64,000 nt of DNA from Vibrio marisflavi CECT 7928 (GTDB lineage: Bacteria > Pseudomonadota > Gammaproteobacteria > Enterobacterales > Vibrionaceae), in NCBI RefSeq assembly GCF_921294215.1, contig NZ_CAKLDM010000001.1:62001-126000 (forward strand), in the 5' to 3' direction. Position 1 is the first letter of the stretch. The number at the start of each line of letters is the position of its first letter. Of this stretch, positions 41,266 to 50,638 are shown one piece after another. The translations under genes were made by a program, and so were the position numbers. A model generated the notes under the pieces. It saw nothing but the letters and a program-made list of their open reading frames with translations, had not been told where the DNA came from and searched no databases.

Positions 41266-42066
41266 CTACATATTCTTTAAAGGACATACTTCAAGGTTTG
41301 GCTTCACTGCATTTCCTTTATCGGGTGTTAAGTAATAGTTTTGAATTTTCTGTAGATAACCTTGGATTTTAAGCTGATCTATAATGTTGTTGAATATCGG
41401 CACTAGTGAGCTTTTGTCTTTGTGTAGCCTAATTTTTAATGCTACCGGTTCAAAACGGTATATAATTTTATAATCTTTAATAGCTTCAATATTATTTTCA
41501 TAACGTGAAAAGTAATACAACGCTTCTTCGTTATTTGCAAATATTGCATCCACTCTTCCCCTAATAAGCTTCGGAAAAAGCGCACTGGATACAGATTTAC
41601 TAGTTTTTATATCGCCATTATTAATTGCTTCATTGAAGCCAGGATATATATAACCGTTTATTATTCCGACTGTATACCCTTGCAAGCCCTTATAACTTTC
41701 TATTTCCTTCATTTCTTTTCTTGCTAGGATTATATCTGTGGTGTTAAAGGTAGAGTTGGTATAAACAGAAGAGCTAGATTGAGAGTTTCGCCAAACCTCA
41801 GCGACTGCAGTCTCCGAGAATACTGACTTTCCCCACTCATGTAGAGTACGCTTAGTATTGATTGTATTAATAAACTTTATTGGGACGTTAGAACAGATAG
41901 ATATTAAGCGCATTGAATCTACGGCGATTCCTTCCCATTCCTCATTTTGGTTCTTCATTATCCAAGGAGGCCAAGGATTTATTGAAACATGCAAAGGTAA
42001 TCTTGAAGATTGACTTAGTGCGAAAGTCGAGTAACTAAAAAGAAAAAAAAAGAATGCAAATTTCAT
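41266..42066 (-). CDS. Periplasmic solute-binding protein, divergent family 3
   Basis: The product has 266 residues with a signal peptide (FAFFFFLFSYSTFALSQ, cleavage near residue 19). It has the family-3 opening (LHVSINPWPPWIMKNQNEEW then EGIAVDSM) and late LIRGRVDAIFANNEEALYYF. It lacks the PW(K/S)RA block seen in the other four such proteins here, so it is of another sub-type. It lies in the 9.5-kb insert between sctQ and sctR. Ligand unknown. Confidence 0.68.
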   Translation of the reverse strand: MKFAFFFFLFSYSTFALSQSSRLPLHVSINPWPPWIMKNQNEEWEGIAVDSMRLISICSNVPIKFINTINTKRTLHEWGKSVFSETAVAEVWRNSQSSSSVYTNSTFNTTDIILARKEMKEIESYKGLQGYTVGIINGYIYPGFNEAINNGDIKTSKSVSSALFPKLIRGRVDAIFANNEEALYYFSRYENNIEAIKDYKIIYRFEPVALKIRLHKDKSSLVPIFNNIIDQLKIQGYLQKIQNYYLTPDKGNAVKPNLEVCPLKNM

Positions 42067-42156
42067 TGTATGATATCCATCCGAACGTATATTGTTCTAA
42101 CTATAGTTGATGTTTAAACGTAAGTATTGAAGCTAGCCAAGATCTCAAAAAGCTTA

Positions 42157-42477
42157 GGACAAAAAATCCCCAGAGCAAAAATTGTTCTGGGGGTGTTCTT
42201 TAGAAAACACTAACAACGCCAGTTTGGCTAGGTAATCCTCGGCTTTTAGGATCACCTACAATCTACTACATTCCTCACCTTCTAAATCTAGGAATAAACT
42301 CATATGGAACCAATGTCTTGATATTAAATAAATCAAATGATTAATTTGAAAAGTATTTTAGGTATTAGGACCAATCACAATTTGGAGTAAGTAAGTCTTC
42401 CATACGGAAGCTATATGGTTCTTTATCTAGATGTTCCAAGTTGCCTTTTTTGAATGAAAATATAGCTCAACTATCAG
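42157..42477 (-). repeat. Dispersed ~320-bp element, copy 1
   Basis: This stretch is similar along its whole length to 49057-49375, in the same orientation. Shared blocks include ACACTAACAAC(G)(C/T)CAGTTT, a CATATGGAACC/TATATGGAACC block and GCTATATGGTT....TCTAGATGTT. The leftward strand ends in an intrinsic terminator. The element lies in an otherwise gene-free 788-bp gap (42067-42863); the remainder of that gap shows no gene. Confidence 0.75.
42161..42291 (-). ncRNA. Candidate small RNA, copy 1
   Basis: Read leftward, the sequence forms a short hairpin (ATCCT/AGGAT), a second (GTGTT/AACAC), and a final 11-bp stem (CCCCAGAACAA with TTGCTCTGGGG, one G-U pair) followed by ATTTTTT. All three hairpins are kept in copy 2 despite base changes, which suggests selection for RNA structure. 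There is no reading frame of note. The 5' end is a guess from a conserved AT-rich block; the -10-like element is poor in this copy. Confidence 0.45.
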
Positions 42478-42863
42478 ATAGAAAGTGACTCAAAAGAGGT
42501 GCTACATCGGAACTAGTGAAGTCTATATTTATTGATATTCCAGATTATAAATAAGCAACTATAGTGTTTTAGCTTTGGAAAATTAGTCCAGAGGAAAGTG
42601 CTCTGGGCTTAACGATATTTAATCATAAGATTAATAAAACAGATTAAGTTGCTTGGTTAGAAGCAGCAAGGATATGCTGTACTTTTCAAGTTCCTTTACT
42701 AGATCTCTATCACAAATTATAAAGTAAATTACCTAATTGGTTAATTTTTTAATTTGATTCTAATTCCAAATTATCGCCATCACTATAAATATTTACATTA
42801 TCAATAATAATATGTGTATGAAATTTACTTATTCTATTATAGCTATTTACTAGTGTGGTAATT

Positions 42864-43136
42864 ATGTGCAATAAGAATGGCTCAGATAAGTTAGAGCTAA
42901 AAATATATAGAAAAAACTCCAATGTCTCTTGGGTTTGCCTTGGCTATACGGGTTATCTGGAGCGTATGCCAGCACTTTTTCAGTGGTTCACTACCAAGAG
43001 AGAGCGTGGACTTAGCCAATACTTTCTTGTCTTGAGTAATCATAAGGATGAAGTCATTGATTCTAAGTTCATATCTTTTAATAGTGTTTGTGACATATTA
43101 AATAAATGGGGGTTTACCTCATGCAAGGAGCTCTAA
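42864..43136 (+). CDS. Small protein of unknown function
   Basis: The product has 90 residues from ATG 42864 (a GTG three codons upstream is also in frame). It is polar, with two or three tryptophans (WVCLGYTGYL, FQWFTTKRERG) and no signal peptide. No family is recognised. The stop codon touches the next start (TAAATG), so it is the first of three co-transcribed tiny genes in the sctQ-sctR gap. Confidence 0.5.
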   Translation: MCNKNGSDKLELKIYRKNSNVSWVCLGYTGYLERMPALFQWFTTKRERGLSQYFLVLSNHKDEVIDSKFISFNSVCDILNKWGFTSCKEL

Positions 43137-43325
43137 ATGCTCGACAGCACAATCTATGAAAAGCTTTCGGTTTCACTAAAAAGTAAAGTTACTCATATAA
43201 ATAAGGTTCCAGTATACAGTCGAGAGCAATTAATTAATGAAATCAATAACTCTTCCTCTATTAATGATCTAATCAAAATAGACAAGGCTTTTAAGAAGTT
43301 GATTAGGTATCAATTAAACGATTAA
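43137..43325 (+). CDS. Small protein of unknown function
   Basis: The product has 62 residues, basic and helical (LINEINNSSSINDLIKIDKA then FKKLIRY). It starts directly after the stop of the preceding gene, with GGAG 8 bases before the ATG inside that gene. No family is recognised. Confidence 0.5.
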   Translation: MLDSTIYEKLSVSLKSKVTHINKVPVYSREQLINEINNSSSINDLIKIDKAFKKLIRYQLND

Positions 43326-43349
43326 GTCCAACTAATTAAAGAGAGTATT

Positions 43350-43634
43350 ATGTCAAAAAAAGTGAAAATACCGGATGAGCATGTAGCCATACACCGAGCT
43401 TTGCACCGATTGTTGGATTTGGCGAAAAGTTATGATATACCAATGGCTGGCTCATTATCTTTTCCAGGCAACCTCATTCATTTTGATAATCAAGTACCAT
43501 CTGTTGTAGGCAAGTTTAATAATGTTCGTAAGTTAGTAGGCAATAAAGGTGCACTTTCCCCATTTTTGGTGGAGGCAAGTACAGTTGATACGATCCTTGA
43601 AGTTCACCTTCCCAAGCAGAGAATTGATAAATGA
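43350..43634 (+). CDS. Small protein of unknown function
   Basis: The product has 94 residues, soluble, with KIPDEHVAIHRALHRLLDLA and NNVRKLVGNKGALSPFLVE. An AAAGAG site precedes the ATG. It is third in a row of tiny genes (25-bp gap to the second). No family is recognised and the role is unknown. Confidence 0.52.
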   Translation: MSKKVKIPDEHVAIHRALHRLLDLAKSYDIPMAGSLSFPGNLIHFDNQVPSVVGKFNNVRKLVGNKGALSPFLVEASTVDTILEVHLPKQRIDK

Positions 43635-43842
43635 GCCTGTTTATAATTTTATGTACTAAACTCGAATCGAGTTTTCAAAACCCAATTACGAGTAATATCT
43701 TCCTTTCGCATGGAAAAGTATTTGCGTAAATAAGAAAAGTGATAATTAAAAAATCCCCATTCACATAAATTGCATACAATTAAAAGTTTATCTGTTTAAA
43801 ACTATCTGATACAAAATCTTTTTATCGGCTTAGGGACAAGTC

Positions 43843-46158
43843 ATGAAAATAGCATCAAAAATAATTATTTCTACTACGTTACTTTGCGTAATGGGGTTGG
43901 TATTTACTGGTACATTTATTGGTTGGAAGGTTTCTAAGCTCTCAGAGCAGGCCCTACTAGAGCGAACACAAAATCAGCTCATCTCAGTGAGAGAAGTGAA
44001 AACGGGTGAAATTGAACGGTATTTCAACCAAATTCGGCTACAACTAGATACGCTTGCTAATGATGTTTCTACGCAACAAGCTATGGTAGCCTTTCAGCAT
44101 GCTTTTCAGTCTTACCCTAGTTCCAAGGTAACTAAAAGTGATAGAAGTAAACTTGAAAGTTATTACACTCGACAGTTTGGTACTGCTTACCAAAAGGCAA
44201 ATAAAGGACAATCTTCAAACTCGCGCCAAAAACTTTCGCAGCTGTCAGATAGAGCTCAAGCGTTACAAGCTCGGTATATCGCACTGAACTCTAATCCATT
44301 GGGTGAAAAGCATTTGTTGATGTCGGATTCGCTGGGTACAGATTATGACGAGGTTCATCAACGGTATCACCCATCGATTAAGCACTTTCTGGAAGCCTTT
44401 GGTTATTACGATATATTCTTAGTTGATTTAGATGGGAATATTGTGTATTCCGTCTTTAAAGAGCTGGATTTTGCCACCAACTTACGCCAAGGCCCTTATC
44501 AAGGTAGTGGGATTTCCAAAGCATTCTTGAGCGCTGTAAATAAAAGTAAAGGGGAATACCACTTAGAGGATTTTGCACCTTACTATCCATCCTATGAAGC
44601 CGCCGCTTCTTTTATTGCCACACCTATTTATAATCAAGGTAAAAAAGTCGGTGTACTCATCTTCCAAATGCCTGTCGATGAAATTAATACCATCATGACG
44701 TTTAATGAAAACTGGAAGAATATCGGCTTAGGCGATAGTGGTGAGTCCTATTTAGTAGGGCCAGACGGTCTTTTACGTAGCCAACCTCGTTTCTTAATTG
44801 AAGATCCCGAGGACTATTTTACTGCGCTTCAATCAGCAGGAACCAATGCGAACCTAATTCAACAGATTAAAGATAAAGGTTCGGCGATAGGTCGGCAACC
44901 TGTTGAGACTATTACTTCTCGTAAAGCATTGCAGGGAGAAAATGGGTTTCTCATTACACCCGATTACCGAGAGGTAGATGTGTTTTCCGCTTATGCTCCC
45001 GTTAATGTCGCGGGGTTGCCATGGGCGATATTAACAGAAGTCGATGTAGCGGAAGCGATGGCAGATACTAAAGCATTGATTGACACCGTATTTAATACCA
45101 TAGTCGTCATTATTCTAATCGTAGTTGTGCTGTCTGTTGTCTTATCCTATCTTGTCGGTAACAGCATATCTAGGCCTATTTCAGCGGCTTCCCAAAAAGT
45201 GAAAGACATCAGTGAGTCTAATGACCTGACTCAGCGACTTACGGAAGTAGGACGTGATGAAATGACAGAATTAGCTGTATCTCTCAATGCATTGTTTTCT
45301 CAACTGCAAAATGTATTCACACAATTTGCGTCGGCTTCTCACACTCTTAGGGAGGACGCTATCATCATGTCCAATAGTATGGAAGAAACCCGAGCGTCTA
45401 TTTTAGATCAAAATAACAGAACAACCTCAGTAGCTACTGCGATTAACGAAATGAGCGCTTCGATATCAGAAGTATCTCAATTCGCGAACAAAGCGTCTGA
45501 GCATGTTTCGCATGCGAGCCAATCTGGCACTCAAGGTGTGCGTGTAGGCCAAGTATTAGGCAATGAAATTGGCCAATTAAATCAACAGATGGAAACCTCC
45601 GTGGAAGCGATTGGACGCCTTAACAATGAAACGAGTTCAATTGCAGAGGTATTGGACGTTATCCAAGGTATCGCAGAGCAAACCAACTTGCTGGCTTTAA
45701 ATGCAGCGATTGAGGCGGCAAGAGCAGGAGAGCAAGGACGTGGCTTCGCTGTGGTTGCAGATGAAGTTCGCTCGCTGGCGGGTAGAACTCAGGCTTCCAC
45801 AGAAGAAATTCGAGATAAAATCGATGCTCTTCAAAGTGAAACCAATAGTGTATCCAGTGGTATTGAAAGTGCGAATGAAACCGTTCAAAAAGGGGTGGAA
45901 AGCTGTACTAACAATACGGATATGCTGTCTGAAATTATGTCAATGCTCAGTGAAATTAGCGATATGAATGCACAAGTGGCTTCAGCGACAGATGAGCAAA
46001 AGTGTGTAACTGAAGAAATCAACAGTAGCATCACTTCTATCGCAGATTCAGCCTCTTCGGTTCGAGTCCAAGTGGAAGATGCCGACAAAATACTCCAGAA
46101 ACTGTCTGAACAAGCCGACACATTAACAGTTGAAATTAACCAGTTTAAATATAATTAA
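43843..46158 (+). CDS. Methyl-accepting chemotaxis protein
   Basis: The product has 771 residues: membrane segment about 8-29, a large periplasmic sensor of the double-Cache type (with [20 protein letters not shown] and [19 protein letters not shown]), a second membrane segment about 410-436, a HAMP domain, and a cytoplasmic signalling domain with the conserved hairpin tip [20 protein letters not shown]. It would signal through CheW/CheA to bias swimming. It lacks a C-terminal CheR-binding pentapeptide. Ligand unknown. It stands alone in the 9.5-kb insert inside the T3SS region. Confidence 0.93.
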   Translation: MKIASKIIISTTLLCVMGLVFTGTFIGWKVSKLSEQALLERTQNQLISVREVKTGEIERYFNQIRLQLDTLANDVSTQQAMVAFQHAFQSYPSSKVTKSDRSKLESYYTRQFGTAYQKANKGQSSNSRQKLSQLSDRAQALQARYIALNSNPLGEKHLLMSDSLGTDYDEVHQRYHPSIKHFLEAFGYYDIFLVDLDGNIVYSVFKELDFATNLRQGPYQGSGISKAFLSAVNKSKGEYHLEDFAPYYPSYEAAASFIATPIYNQGKKVGVLIFQMPVDEINTIMTFNENWKNIGLGDSGESYLVGPDGLLRSQPRFLIEDPEDYFTALQSAGTNANLIQQIKDKGSAIGRQPVETITSRKALQGENGFLITPDYREVDVFSAYAPVNVAGLPWAILTEVDVAEAMADTKALIDTVFNTIVVIILIVVVLSVVLSYLVGNSISRPISAASQKVKDISESNDLTQRLTEVGRDEMTELAVSLNALFSQLQNVFTQFASASHTLREDAIIMSNSMEETRASILDQNNRTTSVATAINEMSASISEVSQFANKASEHVSHASQSGTQGVRVGQVLGNEIGQLNQQMETSVEAIGRLNNETSSIAEVLDVIQGIAEQTNLLALNAAIEAARAGEQGRGFAVVADEVRSLAGRTQASTEEIRDKIDALQSETNSVSSGIESANETVQKGVESCTNNTDMLSEIMSMLSEISDMNAQVASATDEQKCVTEEINSSITSIADSASSVRVQVEDADKILQKLSEQADTLTVEINQFKYN

Positions 46159-46284
46159 CATTAAGTAAGAGGATGAATGGATTATTTATAGTTAAATAGG
46201 GTGAGCACAACGATAAAACATTGAACTTATGATTGTCCTTGTTGCTTAAATCGATGGAACTAAATCAAGAAGCTACGATCTGAT

Positions 46285-46311
46285 TGGCTACGCCATTAAT
46301 TGGTGTAGCCA
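46285..46311 (+). terminator. Hairpin after chemoreceptor gene
   Basis: Ten-base arms TGGCTACGCC/GGTGTAGCCA (one G-U pair) enclose ATTAATT. The following bases are not a clean T-run, so it is a weak terminator or bidirectional. The rest of 46159-46505 shows no gene. Confidence 0.5.
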
Positions 46312-46505
46312 CAGACTAGGTGTTTTGATTAGATATTGCTCGATTGAGGGTTGATACGCTTGTCGCTGGAATTATGCAACAAAGCCGTGTCTCGTATAAG
46401 GTCAAGCCACAATGGCACAAGCATACTTCCTCTCGGAGTTAAACAACTAAACCCCGTCAGATCGTAAGTTCCAATTTTTGGTTCCTTCAAATTGATCAAG
46501 CGAGC

Positions 46506-48665
46506 CTAATAGAGGCTTAATTCTCCACTAACAGTTATTTTAAAGGGTCGTCGCCAATCAGTACCATTCCAAGAAGACCATACTTCGTTTAGAATGTTTC
46601 CATCGTACCCACCGATCATCCACAATTTATCATTGAACGTGACGACTTGATGTTTGTTCCTTTCGGAAAAATCAGCACGGCTCACTTCTTCAACCCAATT
46701 TTTACCGTCAATAGATGACCATACATCATTGATTCTGCTGCTATCATTTCCACCTATAAGCCAAAGTCTGTTGTCGAATACAGCACATTGATGGCTTTGT
46801 CGAGGAGAAAAGTTAGCTTCACTGGACACTTCTGTCCATGAAATACCATCAGTGGACGACCAGACGTCATTTAAGCGAGCATGTGATATACCCCCTATCA
46901 CCCACAACTTTTCGTTATAAACGATAGTTTGATGCTTAAAGCGGGCTGAAAAGTTTGCTGAGTTAGTTTCCTCTGTCCAATTAATTCCATCGTAAGAAGA
47001 CCAAATGTCATTCTTTCTACCACCATCATGTCCACCAATAACCCACATTTTATTTGCATAAACCGCCACTTGATGGAATTGGCGGGACGAAAAATCGGCA
47101 CTAGCTGTTTGTTCGACCCAATGTACACCATCTATAGATGACCATACATCATTGAGCCGTGCTCCGTCATTTCCGCCAATAAGCCAAAGCTTGTCATTAT
47201 ATACAACTAATTGATGATTTTTGCGTGCAGAAAAGTTTGCATTGCTAGATTCAAGAACCCATGAAATACCATCAATTGAGGACCATACATCGTTTAGATC
47301 GTCACCATTTCGTCCACCAACAATCCATAGCTTATTGTTAAATTGGACAACTTGGTGATTTTGGCGAGCAGGAAACTGATTATTAAACTGACTGTTACTT
47401 GTTAAGTTTACCCAGTATTGTCCATTTATAGAGGACCAAACATCACTTAAAAAGTCACCAGAATCATTTGTTCCACCGATTATAAAAAGCTCGTCATTGG
47501 ACAATAATGTTTGGTGGCCAGATCGTTTGGAAAACTGAGCGGATTCGCTTTCTTCTATCCAAGTTTCACCATCTGTAGAAGACCAGATATCATTTAAACG
47601 GCTGCCATTAAAGCCACCTGATAACCAAAGTCTGCTTTCGAATACAACGATTTGGTGTAAACTTCGGCTCGAAAACTCTGAGCTGTCTACTAGCTTGTCC
47701 CAACTCACTCCATCATCAGAAACCCATATGTCATTCAAATATTTGCCAGTTGTTCCACTGTATCCACCAATGAGAAAGAGTTTGTTATTAAACAAGGTTG
47801 TTGAGTGATTTCGACGTGAAGAGAAACTAGCATTAGTTGCTTCCTCAACCCAAGTTATTCCGTCACTACTAGACCAAATATCGTTTAGGTCATCACCGCT
47901 GTTATAGTCTCGCCCGCCTAAAAGCCATAACTTACTGTCGAAGTTGGTAACAGTTTGATATCTTCTTTTGGAAAACGCTGCATTGCTAGTTTCTTCAAGC
48001 CAGTGGATCCCATCAATAGAAGACCAGATATCATTCAAACCTCCACTAGCATCTACACCACCGATCAACCATAATTTATTATTAAATTCAATTACTTTAT
48101 GGTGCGCTCTAGCTGAAAAACTACTAGTACTAGCTTCCTCTGTCCAAATTTCACCATCGTCGGAAGACCAGATATCATTTAAGTATCCGTCACTACTTTC
48201 TCCACCAATGAGTAAATATTTATTGTTGAACTTGATGACACTGTGGAAGCTTCTGGCTGGAAAAGTCGTTAGTGATAACCCATGATGGCTACTAGAAGAT
48301 GTTGGGTATTTAAAATGATAGTACGCGGGGGTTACTAACGTTAGCACAGAGTCTGTAATAGATGTGCTGTCGGATAAATAGTCTAATTGGCCCTTGGTAC
48401 AGTTTTCGTAGTGACGAATATTACAGCCACTATTTCTAACACGGTAGTTGAATAGATCGGATACACCTTCATCAAATTGAAGCAGTGTATTATTTATTCC
48501 AACCTCAGCAATAAAACTAAAATTGTAATCAACAATCCGGGCCAAACTATCGCTATCACTATTTGTGCTTGTATCAATATCATTTTTTGTATCGTAGTAT
48601 GAACTATTACATCCAGAAACCAATAATATTAAAAAAAAGATAACCTTTCTATTTACTGAACGCAT
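46506..48665 (-). CDS. Kelch-repeat lipoprotein
   Basis: The product has 719 residues with a lipoprotein signal (FFLILLVSGCNSS, cysteine 19) and about twelve repeats of 45-50 residues from residue 136 to 705. Each repeat has the pattern FS.R..HQ...F..KLWLIGG......LNDVWSS.DG..W.E. This is the kelch/galactose-oxidase blade signature and implies one twelve-bladed or two six-bladed beta-propellers displayed on the outer membrane or periplasm. The repeats are closely similar to each other, suggesting recent expansion or exchange. A binding or adhesion role is possible; no catalytic signature is seen. It lies in the sctQ-sctR gap. Confidence 0.88.
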   Translation of the reverse strand: MRSVNRKVIFFLILLVSGCNSSYYDTKNDIDTSTNSDSDSLARIVDYNFSFIAEVGINNTLLQFDEGVSDLFNYRVRNSGCNIRHYENCTKGQLDYLSDSTSITDSVLTLVTPAYYHFKYPTSSSSHHGLSLTTFPARSFHSVIKFNNKYLLIGGESSDGYLNDIWSSDDGEIWTEEASTSSFSARAHHKVIEFNNKLWLIGGVDASGGLNDIWSSIDGIHWLEETSNAAFSKRRYQTVTNFDSKLWLLGGRDYNSGDDLNDIWSSSDGITWVEEATNASFSSRRNHSTTLFNNKLFLIGGYSGTTGKYLNDIWVSDDGVSWDKLVDSSEFSSRSLHQIVVFESRLWLSGGFNGSRLNDIWSSTDGETWIEESESAQFSKRSGHQTLLSNDELFIIGGTNDSGDFLSDVWSSINGQYWVNLTSNSQFNNQFPARQNHQVVQFNNKLWIVGGRNGDDLNDVWSSIDGISWVLESSNANFSARKNHQLVVYNDKLWLIGGNDGARLNDVWSSIDGVHWVEQTASADFSSRQFHQVAVYANKMWVIGGHDGGRKNDIWSSYDGINWTEETNSANFSARFKHQTIVYNEKLWVIGGISHARLNDVWSSTDGISWTEVSSEANFSPRQSHQCAVFDNRLWLIGGNDSSRINDVWSSIDGKNWVEEVSRADFSERNKHQVVTFNDKLWMIGGYDGNILNEVWSSWNGTDWRRPFKITVSGELSLY
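46551..48260 (-). repeat. Twelve kelch-type repeats
   Basis: About twelve units of roughly 140 bp encode successive kelch blades. Repeated DNA strings such as GACCATACATC and GACCAGATATC recur at this interval. Recombination between units could change the copy number. Confidence 0.85.
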
Positions 48666-49056
48666 AAAAAATCCATTTTATTTATCGTTTTAAGTATTTT
48701 TATGTAAGCTGGAAGGTACTCAAGTAAGGTAATTTGAGTACCTTAGAAGTTCTTTTCTTGGTTGTATAGTCGCGACGCTATCCATTAATCATCTCGACTC
48801 AATAAACCACCTTTAATTGACGATTAGTTAAGCATGAAGTGTTTTTTTGTTTCAATGGCTTAACCGATTGTTATGCAGGAAATAATTATGCTTTTGATTG
48901 ATTTATTGGAAGAGCCGTAATGGGTCCCTAAAGGTAGTTAGATGAATGAAGAAGCGTTAAAAAATAAGGTTGAATTGTTCACCACCAACTCATATATCAC
49001 AACTTGTTATGGTTTTATTACGTAACTAAAAACAAGAACAGACTCTATGACGAAAA
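48666..49056. other. Intergenic region upstream of kelch gene
   Basis: About 390 bp, AT-rich, holding the promoter of the leftward kelch lipoprotein gene. No gene, hairpin or motif was recognised. Confidence 0.4.
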
Positions 49057-49375
49057 GGGGCAAAAAAAAGCCCAGAACAATAATTGTTCTGGGTGTGTTC
49101 TTTGGTACAACACTAACAACGTCAGTTTCGCTAGGAAATCCTGGGCTTTCAGGATTACTTATAATCTACTATATTTCTCTCCTTCCAATTCTAGGAACAA
49201 AATTATATGGAACCTAGGTCATAATATTAAATGAATCGATCGGTTAATTAAAAGGGAATTTTAGTTAATATCAATCGTAATTTATAGTAACTAAATATGT
49301 CATACGGTAGCTATATGGTTATTTTTCTAGATGTTTTAAATTGATTTGTTGAATACAAAATTTAGCTCAGCCTTT
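49057..49375 (-). repeat. Dispersed ~320-bp element, copy 2
   Basis: This is the homologue of 42157-42477, in the same orientation and of nearly equal length, about 7 kb to the right. Similarity is strongest in the terminator hairpin, the ACACTAACAACG block, and the GCTATATGGTT..TCTAGATGTT block. The two copies bracket the tiny genes, chemoreceptor and kelch gene within the sctQ-sctR gap. Confidence 0.75.
49063..49195 (-). ncRNA. Candidate small RNA, copy 2
   Basis: Read leftward it carries a 7-bp hairpin AATCCTG/CAGGATT (49137-49156), a 5-bp hairpin GTGTT/AACAC (49095-49113), and a terminator with 10-bp arms CCCAGAACAA/TTGTTCTGGG and CTTTTTTTT. A TATAAT sits at 49202-49207 on the leftward strand, suggesting a start near 49195. 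Structure is kept in copy 1 with G-U changes. No known small-RNA family was recognised. Confidence 0.5.
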
Positions 49376-49445
49376 ATTGTCTCCGACAAATATATGCAGT
49401 GATTGCAACTTGCTCGAGATTAGGCTGAAGATATTTAACTAGGGC

Positions 49446-50183
49446 TTATTGCGGCTTTTGCTCGTTTAGTAAGCGCAGGCCCTTTTCATACAACTCATCA
49501 ATGCGCGCTTTATTTGGATTGTTGGCGCCGGTAACAATGTAATTGTTCGTATCTTCTCGAGTCTCGGTAAAGGGTGTAAAAGTGATCGCTTCTCTTTGTG
49601 ACATGGGGAGTGAGGCAATGATGGCCTCACCAACATTCTGCTCTTCTACTAGTATATCGATGCGGTCTTTAAGTAACCGGTTGAATCCGTCTTGACTAGA
49701 TGCAGAGCGGTAGAGCCCAAACTTTTGGTCGTACTGTTTGATAAGCTGGCCATACTCATACCCTAAGACACCTCCTAGCTTTAAGTCGGAAATGTCCTTT
49801 AGGGAGATTTCGTGGTTTGGCATTGTCATTGTTTCTAAATGAAAAAATACTAGTCGGGTTACCATGAGAGGGGTTTTCAAATAGTAAAGCTGGTTTCTTC
49901 TTTCGCTCGATTTTAAGTAGGGAAAGGAAATATCTTGTCTATTCCTATACAAAGACTTATATACTCGGCTCCAAGGCATACAAGTGTATTCGAGCTGCAC
50001 GTTAACGGCCTTGAAAGCCTTCTCTACCAAGTAGACATTGATACCTTTTGCTTCCCCATCTTTGCACGTGACATATGGATAAAAGTCGCCTACTGCAACT
50101 CTTAGCAGGTGAAGTTGGTTCGGCTGTTTAGCTCGAGTAGTAAAGCTCACCAAGAAAAGTGTTAGGATGAGTACGCGCCTCAT
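49446..50183 (-). CDS. Periplasmic solute-binding protein, family 3
   Basis: The product has 245 residues with a signal peptide (about 1-18, VLILTLFLVSFTTRAK). The body has family-3 blocks, including VAVGDFYPYVTCKDGEAKGI, CMPWSRVYKSLYRNRQDISF and LKDRIDILVEEQNVGEAI. It has no transporter partner. It is the last non-T3SS gene before sctR. Ligand unknown. Confidence 0.74.
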   Translation of the reverse strand: MRRVLILTLFLVSFTTRAKQPNQLHLLRVAVGDFYPYVTCKDGEAKGINVYLVEKAFKAVNVQLEYTCMPWSRVYKSLYRNRQDISFPYLKSSERRNQLYYLKTPLMVTRLVFFHLETMTMPNHEISLKDISDLKLGGVLGYEYGQLIKQYDQKFGLYRSASSQDGFNRLLKDRIDILVEEQNVGEAIIASLPMSQREAITFTPFTETREDTNNYIVTGANNPNKARIDELYEKGLRLLNEQKPQ

Positions 50184-50345
50184 AGTTACCTTAATTTTTT
50201 AAATAGAGTTAAAACTTAGTTTATTAAGATATTGAGTGTTTTTCCTGTTTTCGATTACAAGACCTCGATACTAAGTGACTACGATTTGCAGAAGGTGAAA
50301 AATTATGGAGTGGAGAGCTCCCCTGAGTAGTCATCGAACAGTAAA

Positions 50346-50391
50346 GTGTTTAACATACTAATCGCACGTGATTAAGGTGTTTAACGTATAG
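50346..50391 (+). promoter_or_regulatory. Direct repeats and shared motif upstream of sctR
   Basis: GTGTTTAAC occurs at 50346-50354 and again at 50377-50385, 31 bp apart (about three helical turns). The second copy is part of GGTGTTTAACGTATAG, related to motifs before ssaM and the AraC regulator. A CGTACT/AGTACG hairpin lies between this and the sctR start. A regulator dimer site is likely. Confidence 0.45.
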
Positions 50392-50449
50392 GCACATCGG
50401 CGTTATCAGAGCAAACTCGTACTGTTTTAGTACGAAGTGGAAAGCTTAT

Positions 50450-50638
50450 ATGTCGTTACTCGACCACCCGTTACAGTTAATCATTGTTCTATTCTCTTTA
50501 TCTGTATTGCCGCTGTTTGCTGTCATGGCGACGTCTTTCCTTAAGCTTTCTGTCGTCTTTTCCCTTTTACGCAATGAGCTATGCTGGTTTCTGGTGTATG
50601 GAAGAGAAAAGAAGTTGCGGTGTAATCTGTTGATGTAG
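50450..50638 (+). pseudogene. sctR: SctR 5' fragment, cut by IS256 insertion
   Basis: The first 42 codons (50450-50575) encode the SctR N-terminus with its first membrane helix (LIIVLFSLSVLPLFAVMATS then FLKLSVVFSLLRN). The frame then runs into the IS and stops at 50638 after about 20 foreign residues. SctR is a core subunit of the SctR5-S4-T1 export gate, without which nothing is secreted. Removing the IS and one 9-bp duplication restores an uninterrupted frame of 216 residues, the normal SctR length. Confidence 0.95.

Noticed and set aside
46551..48260. Regular ~140-bp DNA repeats as a CRISPR-like or satellite array
   Set aside because: The frame is open throughout and the period is that of kelch blades; there are no uniform short repeats with unique spacers.
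49004..49234. Forward-strand frame of 76 codons
   Set aside because: It runs across the reverse-strand terminator and hairpins of the repeated element, has no counterpart in copy 1, and its product is of low complexity.
42157..49375. The two 320-bp elements as integron attC sites or a mobile cassette boundary
   Set aside because: They lack the attC core sites and integrase gene, and differ throughout; reverse-strand terminators and conserved hairpins fit transcription units better.
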